Assembly: GCA_002373715.1 (NCBI GenBank)
Contig: DFLI01000080.1
Coordinates: 1-24,450 of the forward strand
Origin: Bacteroidales bacterium UBA3623
Lineage (GTDB): Bacteria; Bacteroidota; Bacteroidia; Bacteroidales; UBA932
Direction: 5' to 3'
DNA: 24,450 bases
The first letter of the stretch is position 1; each line of letters begins with the position of its first letter. Below the pieces are notes generated by a model. It was not told the origin of the DNA, ran no database searches, and saw only the letters and a list, made by a program, of their open reading frames with translations. The position numbers and the translations under genes are program-made. Positions 1 through 7,375 of the stretch are shown here, one piece after another.

Positions 1-1167
1 GCGGAACATATCCTGGTCTTCCAGGTAGGATCCGTCGCTCCACTTGTACACCTCAACGGCCACGGTATTACTGCCCTTCTTCACAAAGGACGAGATGTTG
101 AATTCTGCGTCGTTGTTGGCTCCCTGGCTGTAACCCACCTTCTTGCCGTTCACCCAAACGTAAAAAGCCGAATACACGCCGTCAAAATGCAGGAATACTT
201 CCTGGCCGGCCCAGTCCTCAGGCAGGGTGAAATCCCTTCTGTAAGAGCCTACGGGGTTGGGCTCCTGCTCCATGGTATACCCTTTCTGCGCCTGGATAAA
301 GGGAGGATTGCACAGGAAAGGATAAGTCACATTGGTATAGAGCGGGGTGCCATATCCCTTCATTTCCCAGCAGGAAGGAACGTCTATCTCTTCCCAACTG
401 CTCACATCATAGGAGGGCTTGAAGAAGCCCGCGGGCCTTTCCTCGGGGGCCTTCACCCAGTGGAACTTCCACTTGCCGTTAAGCAGCAGGTAGCGGCTGG
501 AGGCCGTACGCTCCCAGGGATGCTCATAGGCGCCATCGGCCACCATTTCCTCCTCGCTGGCATAAGGGATGAGCGTGGGATGGCCCGGTTCCTTGTTAAT
601 GGCGAACACTTTCTCGTTCTCCCAGTCGTTGGTGGAAGAAGTCTTGGGAATAAGGAACTCCACCTTTGTGGCCGATTCCCGGATGGTCCAGCGCTGGAGC
701 CGGCTGCCCGAATTGGCCTTAAGCTGCCATACCGGCTCTCCGAAACGGGCCTCTTTCTTAGGGCTCAGGGCCATTCCCGTTGCCAGGTTGATAAAGCTGT
801 AAGTGCCGTCCTTGTGGCGGGTTATTTTCCAGTGCTGATTGGTGTTTTCCTTCTCCTGCGGCCACTGGATAACGGGTTCTTCCACTTTTCCGCCGCCGTT
901 GTCCAGCGCCTGGAACGAATACCCGTTCACCAGTTCATAAGTATCCTTCCCCACCTTGAGCAGTTGCCATACCTGGCCGGTATTCCCTGCTTCGGGGTGG
1001 CCCAACACAAGGCCTGTCTCCGTCTTAACGCTGCACTGGTTATCCAGAACCAGCCCATCGGGAGTGGAGATTTCATAGGTCTTCTGACTGTCAAAAGTCT
1101 GGGCCTGGGCCAGACCGGCCGCTGCCAGCAAAGCCAACAAAACGGTGCGTGGACGTAAACTGCTCAT
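1..1167 (-). CDS. GH2 beta-galactosidase with N-terminal ricin-type beta-trefoil (partial, 3' end outside window)
   Basis: The first 389 codons are visible and the frame is still open at the window edge. The start is ATG at 1167, followed by a Sec signal peptide (about residues 1-22, ending AQAQ). Residues 25-165 look like a ricin/beta-trefoil carbohydrate-binding domain: three QxW motifs are present (QVW 65-67, QHW 111-113, QRW 158-160). A GH2 leader (DWENEKVFAINKEP, from 181) and the GH2 sugar-binding jelly roll follow, with FDGVYSAFYVWVNGKKVGYS (328-347) and YLEDQDMFR (381-389), as in LacZ-type beta-galactosidases. The catalytic barrel lies beyond the left edge, so the catalytic Glu residues cannot be checked. 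The likely role is periplasmic removal of terminal beta-galactose. It is preceded by a 68-nt gap with a hairpin, the longest gap in the cluster. GH2 family membership is secure. Beta-galactosidase rather than another GH2 specificity is inferred from the LacZ-like signatures. Confidence 0.88.
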   Translation of the reverse strand, partial: MSSLRPRTVLLALLAAAGLAQAQTFDSQKTYEISTPDGLVLDNQCSVKTETGLVLGHPEAGNTGQVWQLLKVGKDTYELVNGYSFQALDNGGGKVEEPVIQWPQEKENTNQHWKITRHKDGTYSFINLATGMALSPKKEARFGEPVWQLKANSGSRLQRWTIRESATKVEFLIPKTSSTNDWENEKVFAINKEPGHPTLIPYASEEEMVADGAYEHPWERTASSRYLLLNGKWKFHWVKAPEERPAGFFKPSYDVSSWEEIDVPSCWEMKGYGTPLYTNVTYPFLCNPPFIQAQKGYTMEQEPNPVGSYRRDFTLPEDWAGQEVFLHFDGVYSAFYVWVNGKKVGYSQGANNDAEFNISSFVKKGSNTVAVEVYKWSDGSYLEDQDMFR

Positions 1168-1189
1168 AGTCTGTGTTTTAAGTCTTGCT

Positions 1190-1212
1190 CTCCCCTCCTT
1201 ACCAGGAGGGAG
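1190..1212 (-). promoter_or_regulatory. Intercistronic GC-rich hairpin upstream of the GH2 gene
   Basis: An inverted repeat is visible: arms 1190-1199 and 1204-1212 around a 4-base loop, with seven contiguous pairs next to the loop and two more after one bulged base. In the minus-strand transcript it lies 22 nt before the GH2 start codon, after an AT-rich stretch (about 1213-1240). The minus-strand 3' side is not U-rich, so it is not a classic terminator for the operon. It could be an RNA stability or processing element. On the plus strand the same hairpin is followed by an A/T-rich run and could end antisense transcripts. A similar element precedes the GH27 gene. Confidence 0.5.
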
Positions 1213-1235
1213 CTATATATTTAATGTTCTAATTA

Positions 1236-3632
1236 TCAATTGGTTTCTTCCACGGTCACACCTACCGGCACGGTGTAACTCACCTCTGTTCCGTGCCGCT
1301 CTACCGTGATGGGACCATACGGGGTGGGCTGGACCACCTTCACCCATTCCAGTCCGGCAGGATTCTGGGGCGCAATCCGTACCCGTCTGTAACCGGGCTC
1401 CAGGGCCACAATGCCGCCCAGGGCCTGGTAGAACCAGCTACCTATGCCGTTGTAACAGTTGTGCAGGTGGCTGCGGCCGCCGTCCCACTCTTCCCAAACG
1501 CCCGTGGCCCCGTTTTCAATCATGTACAGGTAACCGGGATAACCGGGCAGCTTCAGAAGGCCATACAGCCAGTCTGCTTCCCCGGCCTTGGTAGCCCATT
1601 CGGTGACAACCGGAACACCTACCAGGCCGGTGGCCAGATGGCCACCATATACGCCGGAGGTGCGTTCTTTCAGGGCCGATACAACTTTCCCCGCTTCGGT
1701 AGCCACGCCCGTGAGCAGCGGGTACACCATATCAATCTGGCTGCCGGAAGCGTATATGCCATCATGGTAAAACACTTCCTGGATGCGCCTGGCCAGGGCT
1801 TCGTGGCGGGCACGGAACGGAGCAGGATGGTCACCCATGAGCGGGGCCATCTGCTCCAGGCAGGCATACACCTGCAGAAGGACGCAGTTATTCACCAGGT
1901 CCACCGATGCCGGGTCATTCACATCCACTCCCTGCGGGGCTGCCCAGTCTCCCAGGTACCAGCCGCGGTATTTTTCATTGGGCCATGCCTTCAAAAGCCC
2001 GTCCACCGTATAGGCATCCACGTAATCCAGCCAATGAATCATGGCTGGGTAGAAACGTTCCAGGGGCCTTCTGTCCCCATAATTCATATAAGTGCGCCAG
2101 GCCGCCTGCACCAGGAAGCTGCACCAGTAAGGGCCGCCGCCTGCCGTGTAGGGATTGGGCGCGGTGTGAGGCAGGCCGCCGTCAGGGCGCTGGGAATCGG
2201 CCCAGGCTTGCAGCCAGTTCAGGTACAAGGGAGCCGCGAAGGTCATGGATTGCAGCGTTTGGGCCGATGCATTGCCGTCCCCGCCATATCCCAGCCGCTC
2301 AATGCTGGCGCAGTCCACCATATAACCTCCAAAAGTAAGGTTGCGGGCCGATGCCTCCACCAGCCTATAGATAGCATTCAGCTCCGGATCCGAGCTCTCG
2401 AAAGAACCCTCCCAGGGAATGTCGTCGCCTATTCTCAGGGCTTTCAGTTCCTCTGCCTTGGGAGCCTCGGAAAAGCCTTCCAGGAGCATGTAACGCATCA
2501 GATGATGGTTAAAACGGCTCTGGAAACGGTCTTTCTTACCGGAAGTGATGTAAACGTCCCGGCCCATGGTAGCTTCTTCCAGGTGGCCATCCGGATAACG
2601 GAAATCGCTGAAAGTAGCAACCACCTCCGTTCCGGCGGGAAGTGCCGGCAGCGTCACGTCCATCATGGCGTTCACAATGCGGCCGTAATCTACCAGATAG
2701 CGTCCTTCACCCAAATTCTCAACAGAGACCGGCAGCAGGGTTTCCAACACGCGGATGGGCTCACACATCTGCTGGCTTTCCACTACGCCGTCCACCTTCA
2801 CCACATCCACCTGGCCCCACTCGGGCTCAAAACCGGCCCGGATTTCCTCTCCGCCAAAGCGGTGGGGTGTCCAGGTACCCAGGTCCCGGCGGCCGCTCCA
2901 GGCTCCTTCCCAGGAGGCATCGGTAAGCACCTCGGCCTTTCCGAAAAGGTCCAGTTCGGCCTTTACCAGCGGGCCGTCATATACAGTGCCAAAGGTGGTG
3001 GGCTTATACCAGCCGGAGCCGGCTGCAATGACCAGTTCGTTAACACCTTTCTTCAGGGGGACCTCATAAGTGACAATCAGGGCCCGCCTGTCCAGCTGCG
3101 AAACCGCCGGTTGCAGTACGGCATTGGACAGTTTGTTTCCGTTTACGGAGACCTCATGATATCCCAGAGAGCAAACGTACAAAAGCGCTTTCCCGGCCTT
3201 TTCCACTTCGAACACCTTCCTCAGAAGTACTTCTCTTCCCTCTCCCGGGGCCGCTCCAATGAACTCTCCGTGAAGACAGTTCAACGCGCCCACACCCAAG
3301 CGTTGTTTGGGGCTCCAGGCACTGGCTTTGCCATCCTGGTTCCACACCCGCACGCGCCACCAGGTGAGCTGTCGCCCGGCCAACGCTTCCCCGCCATACG
3401 GCACCATAACCTGGTCTGAGGACTCAACCTTTCCGGACTGCCAGGAGCCCACTTCTAATTCGTAGGCGGCCTGCGTCATGGGTTTATCCGAACGAATCTT
3501 CCAGCTGAAATGCGGCTGGGCATTGTCTATGGCCAGCGGTTCCTCCAGCCCTTCGCAGCGAAGGTCGTACACTTCGAAGGACGGCCGGCAGGAAGCCAGC
3601 AAAAGCAGCAGGGGTATGGCGATGCGTCTCAT
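1236..3632 (-). CDS. GH78 alpha-L-rhamnosidase lipoprotein
   Basis: A 798-residue protein with a short lipoprotein signal (lipobox LLASC, Cys15). Residues 16-110 form the N-terminal fibronectin-like domain common in GH78. Two beta-sandwich domains follow (about 120-400), then an (alpha/alpha)6 catalytic barrel (about 410-745) and a C-terminal beta-sandwich with PYGPITVE (771-778). The catalytic acidic set matches GH78 spacing: D440, E445 and D452 in DCASIERLGYGGD, and WEEWDG at 713-718, where E714 is the likely base. It would release terminal alpha-L-rhamnose, probably in the periplasm, because no acidic surface-export motif follows the lipid Cys. Its ATG overlaps the stop codon of the upstream rhamnosidase-like gene (ATGA, 4 nt), so the two are probably translationally coupled. 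The family is firm; the exact linkage is unknown. Confidence 0.92.
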   Translation of the reverse strand: MRRIAIPLLLLLASCRPSFEVYDLRCEGLEEPLAIDNAQPHFSWKIRSDKPMTQAAYELEVGSWQSGKVESSDQVMVPYGGEALAGRQLTWWRVRVWNQDGKASAWSPKQRLGVGALNCLHGEFIGAAPGEGREVLLRKVFEVEKAGKALLYVCSLGYHEVSVNGNKLSNAVLQPAVSQLDRRALIVTYEVPLKKGVNELVIAAGSGWYKPTTFGTVYDGPLVKAELDLFGKAEVLTDASWEGAWSGRRDLGTWTPHRFGGEEIRAGFEPEWGQVDVVKVDGVVESQQMCEPIRVLETLLPVSVENLGEGRYLVDYGRIVNAMMDVTLPALPAGTEVVATFSDFRYPDGHLEEATMGRDVYITSGKKDRFQSRFNHHLMRYMLLEGFSEAPKAEELKALRIGDDIPWEGSFESSDPELNAIYRLVEASARNLTFGGYMVDCASIERLGYGGDGNASAQTLQSMTFAAPLYLNWLQAWADSQRPDGGLPHTAPNPYTAGGGPYWCSFLVQAAWRTYMNYGDRRPLERFYPAMIHWLDYVDAYTVDGLLKAWPNEKYRGWYLGDWAAPQGVDVNDPASVDLVNNCVLLQVYACLEQMAPLMGDHPAPFRARHEALARRIQEVFYHDGIYASGSQIDMVYPLLTGVATEAGKVVSALKERTSGVYGGHLATGLVGVPVVTEWATKAGEADWLYGLLKLPGYPGYLYMIENGATGVWEEWDGGRSHLHNCYNGIGSWFYQALGGIVALEPGYRRVRIAPQNPAGLEWVKVVQPTPYGPITVERHGTEVSYTVPVGVTVEETN

Positions 3633-5341
3633 AATCTCGTAATGCCTTTTGGGAGTTTCACGCTGGATTTCACACTTCCGTCGGGCCTTTTCTCATGCCG
3701 GACGGAGATAACGCCGTAGGGCGTGGGGAAAGTGCCTTCGGCCCAATCCAGATTACCCAGATGAGGCTCTATGTACACCTCGCTGAAGCCAACGCCCATG
3801 GGCACAATGCCCAGCACATGCTCGCTCAGCCAGGCCGTGGGGCCGCTGGCCCAGCCGTGGCAGAAACTGTGACGGAGGCCCACGTAGCACCAGGCGCCGC
3901 CATCGGCATGAATGTCAAACTTTCCCTTGGGAACCACCTCGTCAATGCGGGCGGCGTTCTTGCCATCCTCGTAGTTGAAGTCTTCCCAGAAAGTAGTTGC
4001 GCCAAGGTCCAGCATGCGTCCCCAGTAGGCCGATATCAAATCCATAGCCTCTGCGTAATGGCCACCGGCGGCCAGCGCCTCCAAAAGATAGTATCCCATG
4101 AAGGAGGTAAATTTTTCAGGCCCGTTTTTAAGGATAAGGGCCGACGCGTCCTGGGCATCCACCATCCCCTCCAGGGCCAACAGGGCCGCTGCCTGGCTGT
4201 TGCCCACCATATCAGGCACATACTCCCGGAGTTTTCCGGCAGCCAGCAGACATTCGTCTTTGAGGGAAGCATTTCCCAGCCAGCCGGCCATATCGGCCCC
4301 GGCTTCCAGGGCGCGCACGCTCAGGGCCTGCAGCCCGGCGTGAATCACATCCGGCTGGTCGTTGGAGGGCCAGTCTATGAACCGGCCATCCTTGTAATTC
4401 TCACGGGAACCGTCCAGATTGGCCATCACGGTATGCAGGAGTTCTGTCAGGTATGCCTGCTGCTCTTTCAGATAGTTCTTGTCTCCGTACCACTGGTACA
4501 GGTGGTGCTGCAGGATAATCCACCAAAGGCTGTAGGAGCAAATGCCGTTCATCCAGGTAGTGGAAGGGGTTTTGTCCCGCACATAGTCCAGACTCTTCTG
4601 GACAACGGCCTGGTTGCCAAAGACGGTATTCAGCGTCATTATCTCCGGATGCATGTCTCCCATCCAGACCAGACGGTCCCGCTTCACACCGTCCCAAAGA
4701 TACTCCTGCATGCACAGGTGCACGGTGTAAGCGCCCGTTTGCCAAATCTGGTTCAGGCGCTCGTCGGAGCAGCGGAAACTGCCCAGGTAAGGCACATCCC
4801 GGTACTGGGAAACGGCCCGAACGGCCACCAGGGGCACCTCTCCCCCATCTCCGTCGGCCAGCTGCACACGCACGAAGCGGAAGCCGCTATTGCCCACCTG
4901 CACACTGCCCAGCCAGGGAACGGCCAGTTCAAAATCCCTTATGGCGTGGTCGTTGGTGGCGGTGCTGCCGGGCTTATGCACATCCGACAACGCTTCCGTC
5001 ACAGACTCTCCCAGGACAATCCGGAACTTGACATTCTTGGAGCCGGCTATACTGCGTACAAGCTGCAGCCCGCCCTGGATTTCCTTGCCAAAATCCAGTA
5101 CCACATAGCCTCCTTTTCCAAAGGTGGTCACCTCCGGTTCATCGGTAGAGACCTGCCCCACATAGGGCTCCAGCAAATGTTCGGGCTTCTGAACCGCGCC
5201 CTGCGTGCAAACAATGCGCACCGGGGTAAGGTATTCGGTCACAAAGTCGGAATCCTGCGGGCCGGCGGGTTCTGCAGGCCCCATACAGGCCCACAGAAAG
5301 AGCAAAGCCGTGGAAATAAGAAGGATATGTGGTTTTCTCAT
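3629..5341 (-). CDS. GH78-type alpha-L-rhamnosidase-like lipoprotein (short form)
   Basis: I place the start at ATG 5341 (570 residues), because it begins a clean lipoprotein signal with lipobox LWAC (Cys19). An in-frame GTG 42 nt upstream would bury that signal. A beta-sandwich region (about 30-185) precedes an (alpha/alpha)6 barrel (190-510) and a C-terminal beta-sandwich with TPYGVISVRHE (540-550). The acidic triad has the same spacing as GH78 (D217, D222, D229 in DGVKRDRLVWMGD), but the central residue is Asp where the neighbouring enzyme has Glu. FWEDF (451-455) supplies the candidate base E453. The protein lacks the long N-terminal region of the neighbouring rhamnosidase. It probably cleaves a rhamnosidic or related linkage, but a changed specificity is possible. 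It overlaps the next gene by 4 nt and follows the DUF2490 gene after 48 nt. Confidence 0.8.
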   Translation of the reverse strand: MRKPHILLISTALLFLWACMGPAEPAGPQDSDFVTEYLTPVRIVCTQGAVQKPEHLLEPYVGQVSTDEPEVTTFGKGGYVVLDFGKEIQGGLQLVRSIAGSKNVKFRIVLGESVTEALSDVHKPGSTATNDHAIRDFELAVPWLGSVQVGNSGFRFVRVQLADGDGGEVPLVAVRAVSQYRDVPYLGSFRCSDERLNQIWQTGAYTVHLCMQEYLWDGVKRDRLVWMGDMHPEIMTLNTVFGNQAVVQKSLDYVRDKTPSTTWMNGICSYSLWWIILQHHLYQWYGDKNYLKEQQAYLTELLHTVMANLDGSRENYKDGRFIDWPSNDQPDVIHAGLQALSVRALEAGADMAGWLGNASLKDECLLAAGKLREYVPDMVGNSQAAALLALEGMVDAQDASALILKNGPEKFTSFMGYYLLEALAAGGHYAEAMDLISAYWGRMLDLGATTFWEDFNYEDGKNAARIDEVVPKGKFDIHADGGAWCYVGLRHSFCHGWASGPTAWLSEHVLGIVPMGVGFSEVYIEPHLGNLDWAEGTFPTPYGVISVRHEKRPDGSVKSSVKLPKGITRL

Positions 5342-5346
5342 ATCTA

Positions 5347-5380
5347 CAAATTTAGTGAATCTTTCCTGAATCCTGACAAA
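5347..5380 (-). promoter_or_regulatory. Candidate Bacteroidota promoter (TTTG / TAnnTTTG)
   Basis: On the minus strand, TTTG at 5380-5377 and TAAATTTG at 5354-5347 match the Bacteroidota sigma-factor consensus (-33 TTTG, -7 TAnnTTTG), separated by 22 nt. The -7 element ends only 5 nt before the start codon at 5341. A transcript started here would be leaderless or nearly so. It could be an internal promoter for the two rhamnosidase genes and the GH2 gene. AT-rich chance matches are common, so this is tentative. Confidence 0.35.
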
Positions 5381-5389
5381 CACTGCCCG

Positions 5390-6019
5390 CTAAAAGGTAA
5401 AATTAAGACCCAGGCCCAGGATGTGCTGGGCAGGCCTGCCGTTGTGGGTATAGTACAGGTAATACACCTCCAATTGCATCCAGGAGGTAAAATCGTAGTT
5501 ACAGGCCACATAGTGGCGGGTCTTCATCCACTCCTTCCAGCTAATCACCTCAATGGCCAGATAGGGACGAAAACGGCTGTCAGCGATGGAGTACTGCAAC
5601 TTCAGACGGGAGCGGAGTTCGTTGCTCTGAGCTCCGCCTCCATGGGTCCAGGTATGCATGTAGCGTTCCCGGAGCGCCACGGTAAAGTTACCGGACTTGA
5701 GCGTTCCGGTAAGGTCCAGCAGCAGCTTGTGCTTCATATCCACCGGTGTTACCACAAAGTCGTAGGCTGCATCGGCCTTGAGCCAGGACAGCACCTTTAC
5801 GCCCAGCGTGGTGCGGGTGTAGCAGTTGTCAAAATACTTGTAATGGTAGTTGTCATGCTCAAAGTAAAACGAAGCAAAGAAGGGGCTGTTCCCGAAGTCG
5901 TGATACACTTCAAAGAACTCCCAGCCGCCAAAGCTCCAGCCCTCCGGTAACTCCTGGGCGCGTAAGTTCAGGGGAAGTGCCAAAAGCAGCAGGATGACCA
6001 GTTTGTATACTTTACTCAT
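5390..6019 (-). CDS. DUF2490-family outer-membrane beta-barrel protein
   Basis: A 209-residue protein with a Sec signal peptide (about 1-20, ending LRAQ) and alternating aromatic/polar beta-strands throughout, such as WEFFEVYHDF, KLLLDLTGTL and MQLEVYYLYYTHN. It ends in LGLNFTF; a C-terminal Phe is typical of barrels inserted by the BAM machinery. The pattern fits the DUF2490 family, which has no established function. The size suggests about 8-10 strands, small for a nutrient porin. It sits 19 nt after the metallophosphoesterase gene and before the rhamnosidases, so it is probably co-transcribed with catabolic enzymes. A role in outer-membrane passage or anchoring of glycan fragments is only inference. 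Confidence 0.75.
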   Translation of the reverse strand: MSKVYKLVILLLLALPLNLRAQELPEGWSFGGWEFFEVYHDFGNSPFFASFYFEHDNYHYKYFDNCYTRTTLGVKVLSWLKADAAYDFVVTPVDMKHKLLLDLTGTLKSGNFTVALRERYMHTWTHGGGAQSNELRSRLKLQYSIADSRFRPYLAIEVISWKEWMKTRHYVACNYDFTSWMQLEVYYLYYTHNGRPAQHILGLGLNFTF

Positions 6020-6038
6020 ATTGAGTGCCTTAGTCAGG

Positions 6039-7358
6039 TTAACTTATTCTGGGAGAAAATTCAAAAACCTCCTGCACCACGCCGTCCCGGATGTTGTACA
6101 CCGTGAGGCACAGCTTGCCATTCAGCACTTCGCCTTCAATGACCGTAGGGTAACTGGGGCCTGGCTTCAGGCCGGGGCCACCACCCACAATCTGGGTCCA
6201 GCAGCGATCTGCGGCCGGCTTGTCGCATCGATATTGGTGCATGTGGGCCGTTATCAGCACCTGGCAGCCGGCCTGGTGCAGCAGCGGGCCCCACATATTC
6301 GCGCAGGTGCGTTGCCAGAATGCAAAGTCTGTGAGGTACTGGGGATCCTTATCGGCCGGAGCTACGTCGCCGGGGTTGTGCGTAGGATCGTCGTCAAAGA
6401 GCGGAATATGGCAGAAGGCCACCAGGAAAGGGGCCGATGCAATCTCCGGGCGGGCCAGGGCATCTCGCAGCCAGGCCGTCTGTGCCTCCCGGTACTCCTT
6501 GCTCTTGAAAAGGCCCGCAAACTTGGGATTGGTGTCCAGCTTGTCCTCGGCCGTATCCAGGCCCACCAGGGCCATATCTCCCAGGCGCACGGCAAAGTTC
6601 CGGCCCAAATCCCAGTCACGCACATTCCTTTCTTCCGGCTGGCGGTACATCCACACCTTCTCCAGATGCCGGTTGGCCCGGCCGCGGGAGTCGTGGTTGC
6701 CCGGGCAGAAGAGATAGGGCGTACAGGCCGCATAGTCCTTGCGGGGAAGGTCATGGTCCAGGAAAATCTGCACCTGGTCTTCCAGGGTTTCCTCCGAATT
6801 GGAGGCGTCTCCGTTCCACACCACGCAGGCCGGCGCCAGGGCTTCCACCTTGTCCAGTACCTGCCCCAGGGATTCCCATTTCCTGTGAGTGTCATTGATA
6901 ACGCAGAATTTGCCTTTCAGGGCTTCTCCAGCCGTAACAAAAGTATAAATCAGGGGATCCTCCTCGTTACCCAGTACCTTCATGTCGTAACCGTGACCGT
7001 AATGGATGCGGTCCGCTCCAATGCGGTAATAGTAGCGCGTTGCGGGTTTCAGGCCGGTGATGCGCACCTGGATCACGCGGTCGTCAATGTCGCATAGCCG
7101 ATACCCTCCACAAAGCACTTTGCGGGCATCGCTCAAATCGGCCTTCTCGCCAATGAGTACATAACCGTTGGCAAGGTCGTTCACCGCGAAGGCCACACCC
7201 ACCGACGTTTCCGCAAAGTTCTGCAGCATAGGGGCCGATGCAAGGAGCTTGTCGGGCCTTTCCTCCAGAGTCAGTTGCTCCGCGGCCGATGCCAGCTGGC
7301 CGCTTCCTGCCACCAGCGCTGCAGCGCCGGACACTTTAATGAAGTCTCTTCTTTTCAT
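6039..7358 (-). CDS. Tat-exported metallophosphoesterase (purple-acid-phosphatase-like)
   Basis: A 439-residue protein opening with a twin-arginine signal (MKRRDFIKVSGAAAL, cleavage near SAA 24-26). Residues 45-140 look like the fibronectin-type domain that precedes purple-acid-phosphatase catalytic domains. Residues 150-400 are a calcineurin-like phosphoesterase with all metal-ligand motifs visible: D156-x-H158, GD 183-184, GNHD 220-223, H317 in CHIPL, and H372-x-H374. Tat export fits a metal-loaded enzyme that folds in the cytoplasm. It would hydrolyse phosphomono- or diesters in the periplasm; the substrate is unknown. It lies between the triple-fusion enzyme (17-nt gap) and the DUF2490 gene (19-nt gap), which suggests a phosphorylated substituent or by-product of the target glycan. 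Confidence 0.88.
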   Translation of the reverse strand: MKRRDFIKVSGAAALVAGSGQLASAAEQLTLEERPDKLLASAPMLQNFAETSVGVAFAVNDLANGYVLIGEKADLSDARKVLCGGYRLCDIDDRVIQVRITGLKPATRYYYRIGADRIHYGHGYDMKVLGNEEDPLIYTFVTAGEALKGKFCVINDTHRKWESLGQVLDKVEALAPACVVWNGDASNSEETLEDQVQIFLDHDLPRKDYAACTPYLFCPGNHDSRGRANRHLEKVWMYRQPEERNVRDWDLGRNFAVRLGDMALVGLDTAEDKLDTNPKFAGLFKSKEYREAQTAWLRDALARPEIASAPFLVAFCHIPLFDDDPTHNPGDVAPADKDPQYLTDFAFWQRTCANMWGPLLHQAGCQVLITAHMHQYRCDKPAADRCWTQIVGGGPGLKPGPSYPTVIEGEVLNGKLCLTVYNIRDGVVQEVFEFSPRIS

Positions 7359-7375
7359 GACTATCCTTATTTAGT

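Noticed and set aside
1190..1212. Hairpin as an intrinsic terminator of the minus-strand operon
   Set aside because: The sequence after it in the sense direction is AGCAAGACTT, not a U-run.
1293..3419. A 708-codon open frame on the plus strand opposite the GH78 gene
   Set aside because: It has no recognisable domain or signal, and it mirrors a gene with intact GH78 motifs. Long antisense frames are expected from the GC-rich codon pattern.
5342..5383. Upstream GTG start for the short rhamnosidase-like gene
   Set aside because: It adds 14 polar residues before a clean lipoprotein signal. ATG 5341 is preferred.
3695..5950. A 751-codon plus-strand frame spanning opposite two genes
   Set aside because: It crosses the boundary between the rhamnosidase-like and DUF2490 genes and shows no family motif. 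It is a shadow of the minus-strand coding.
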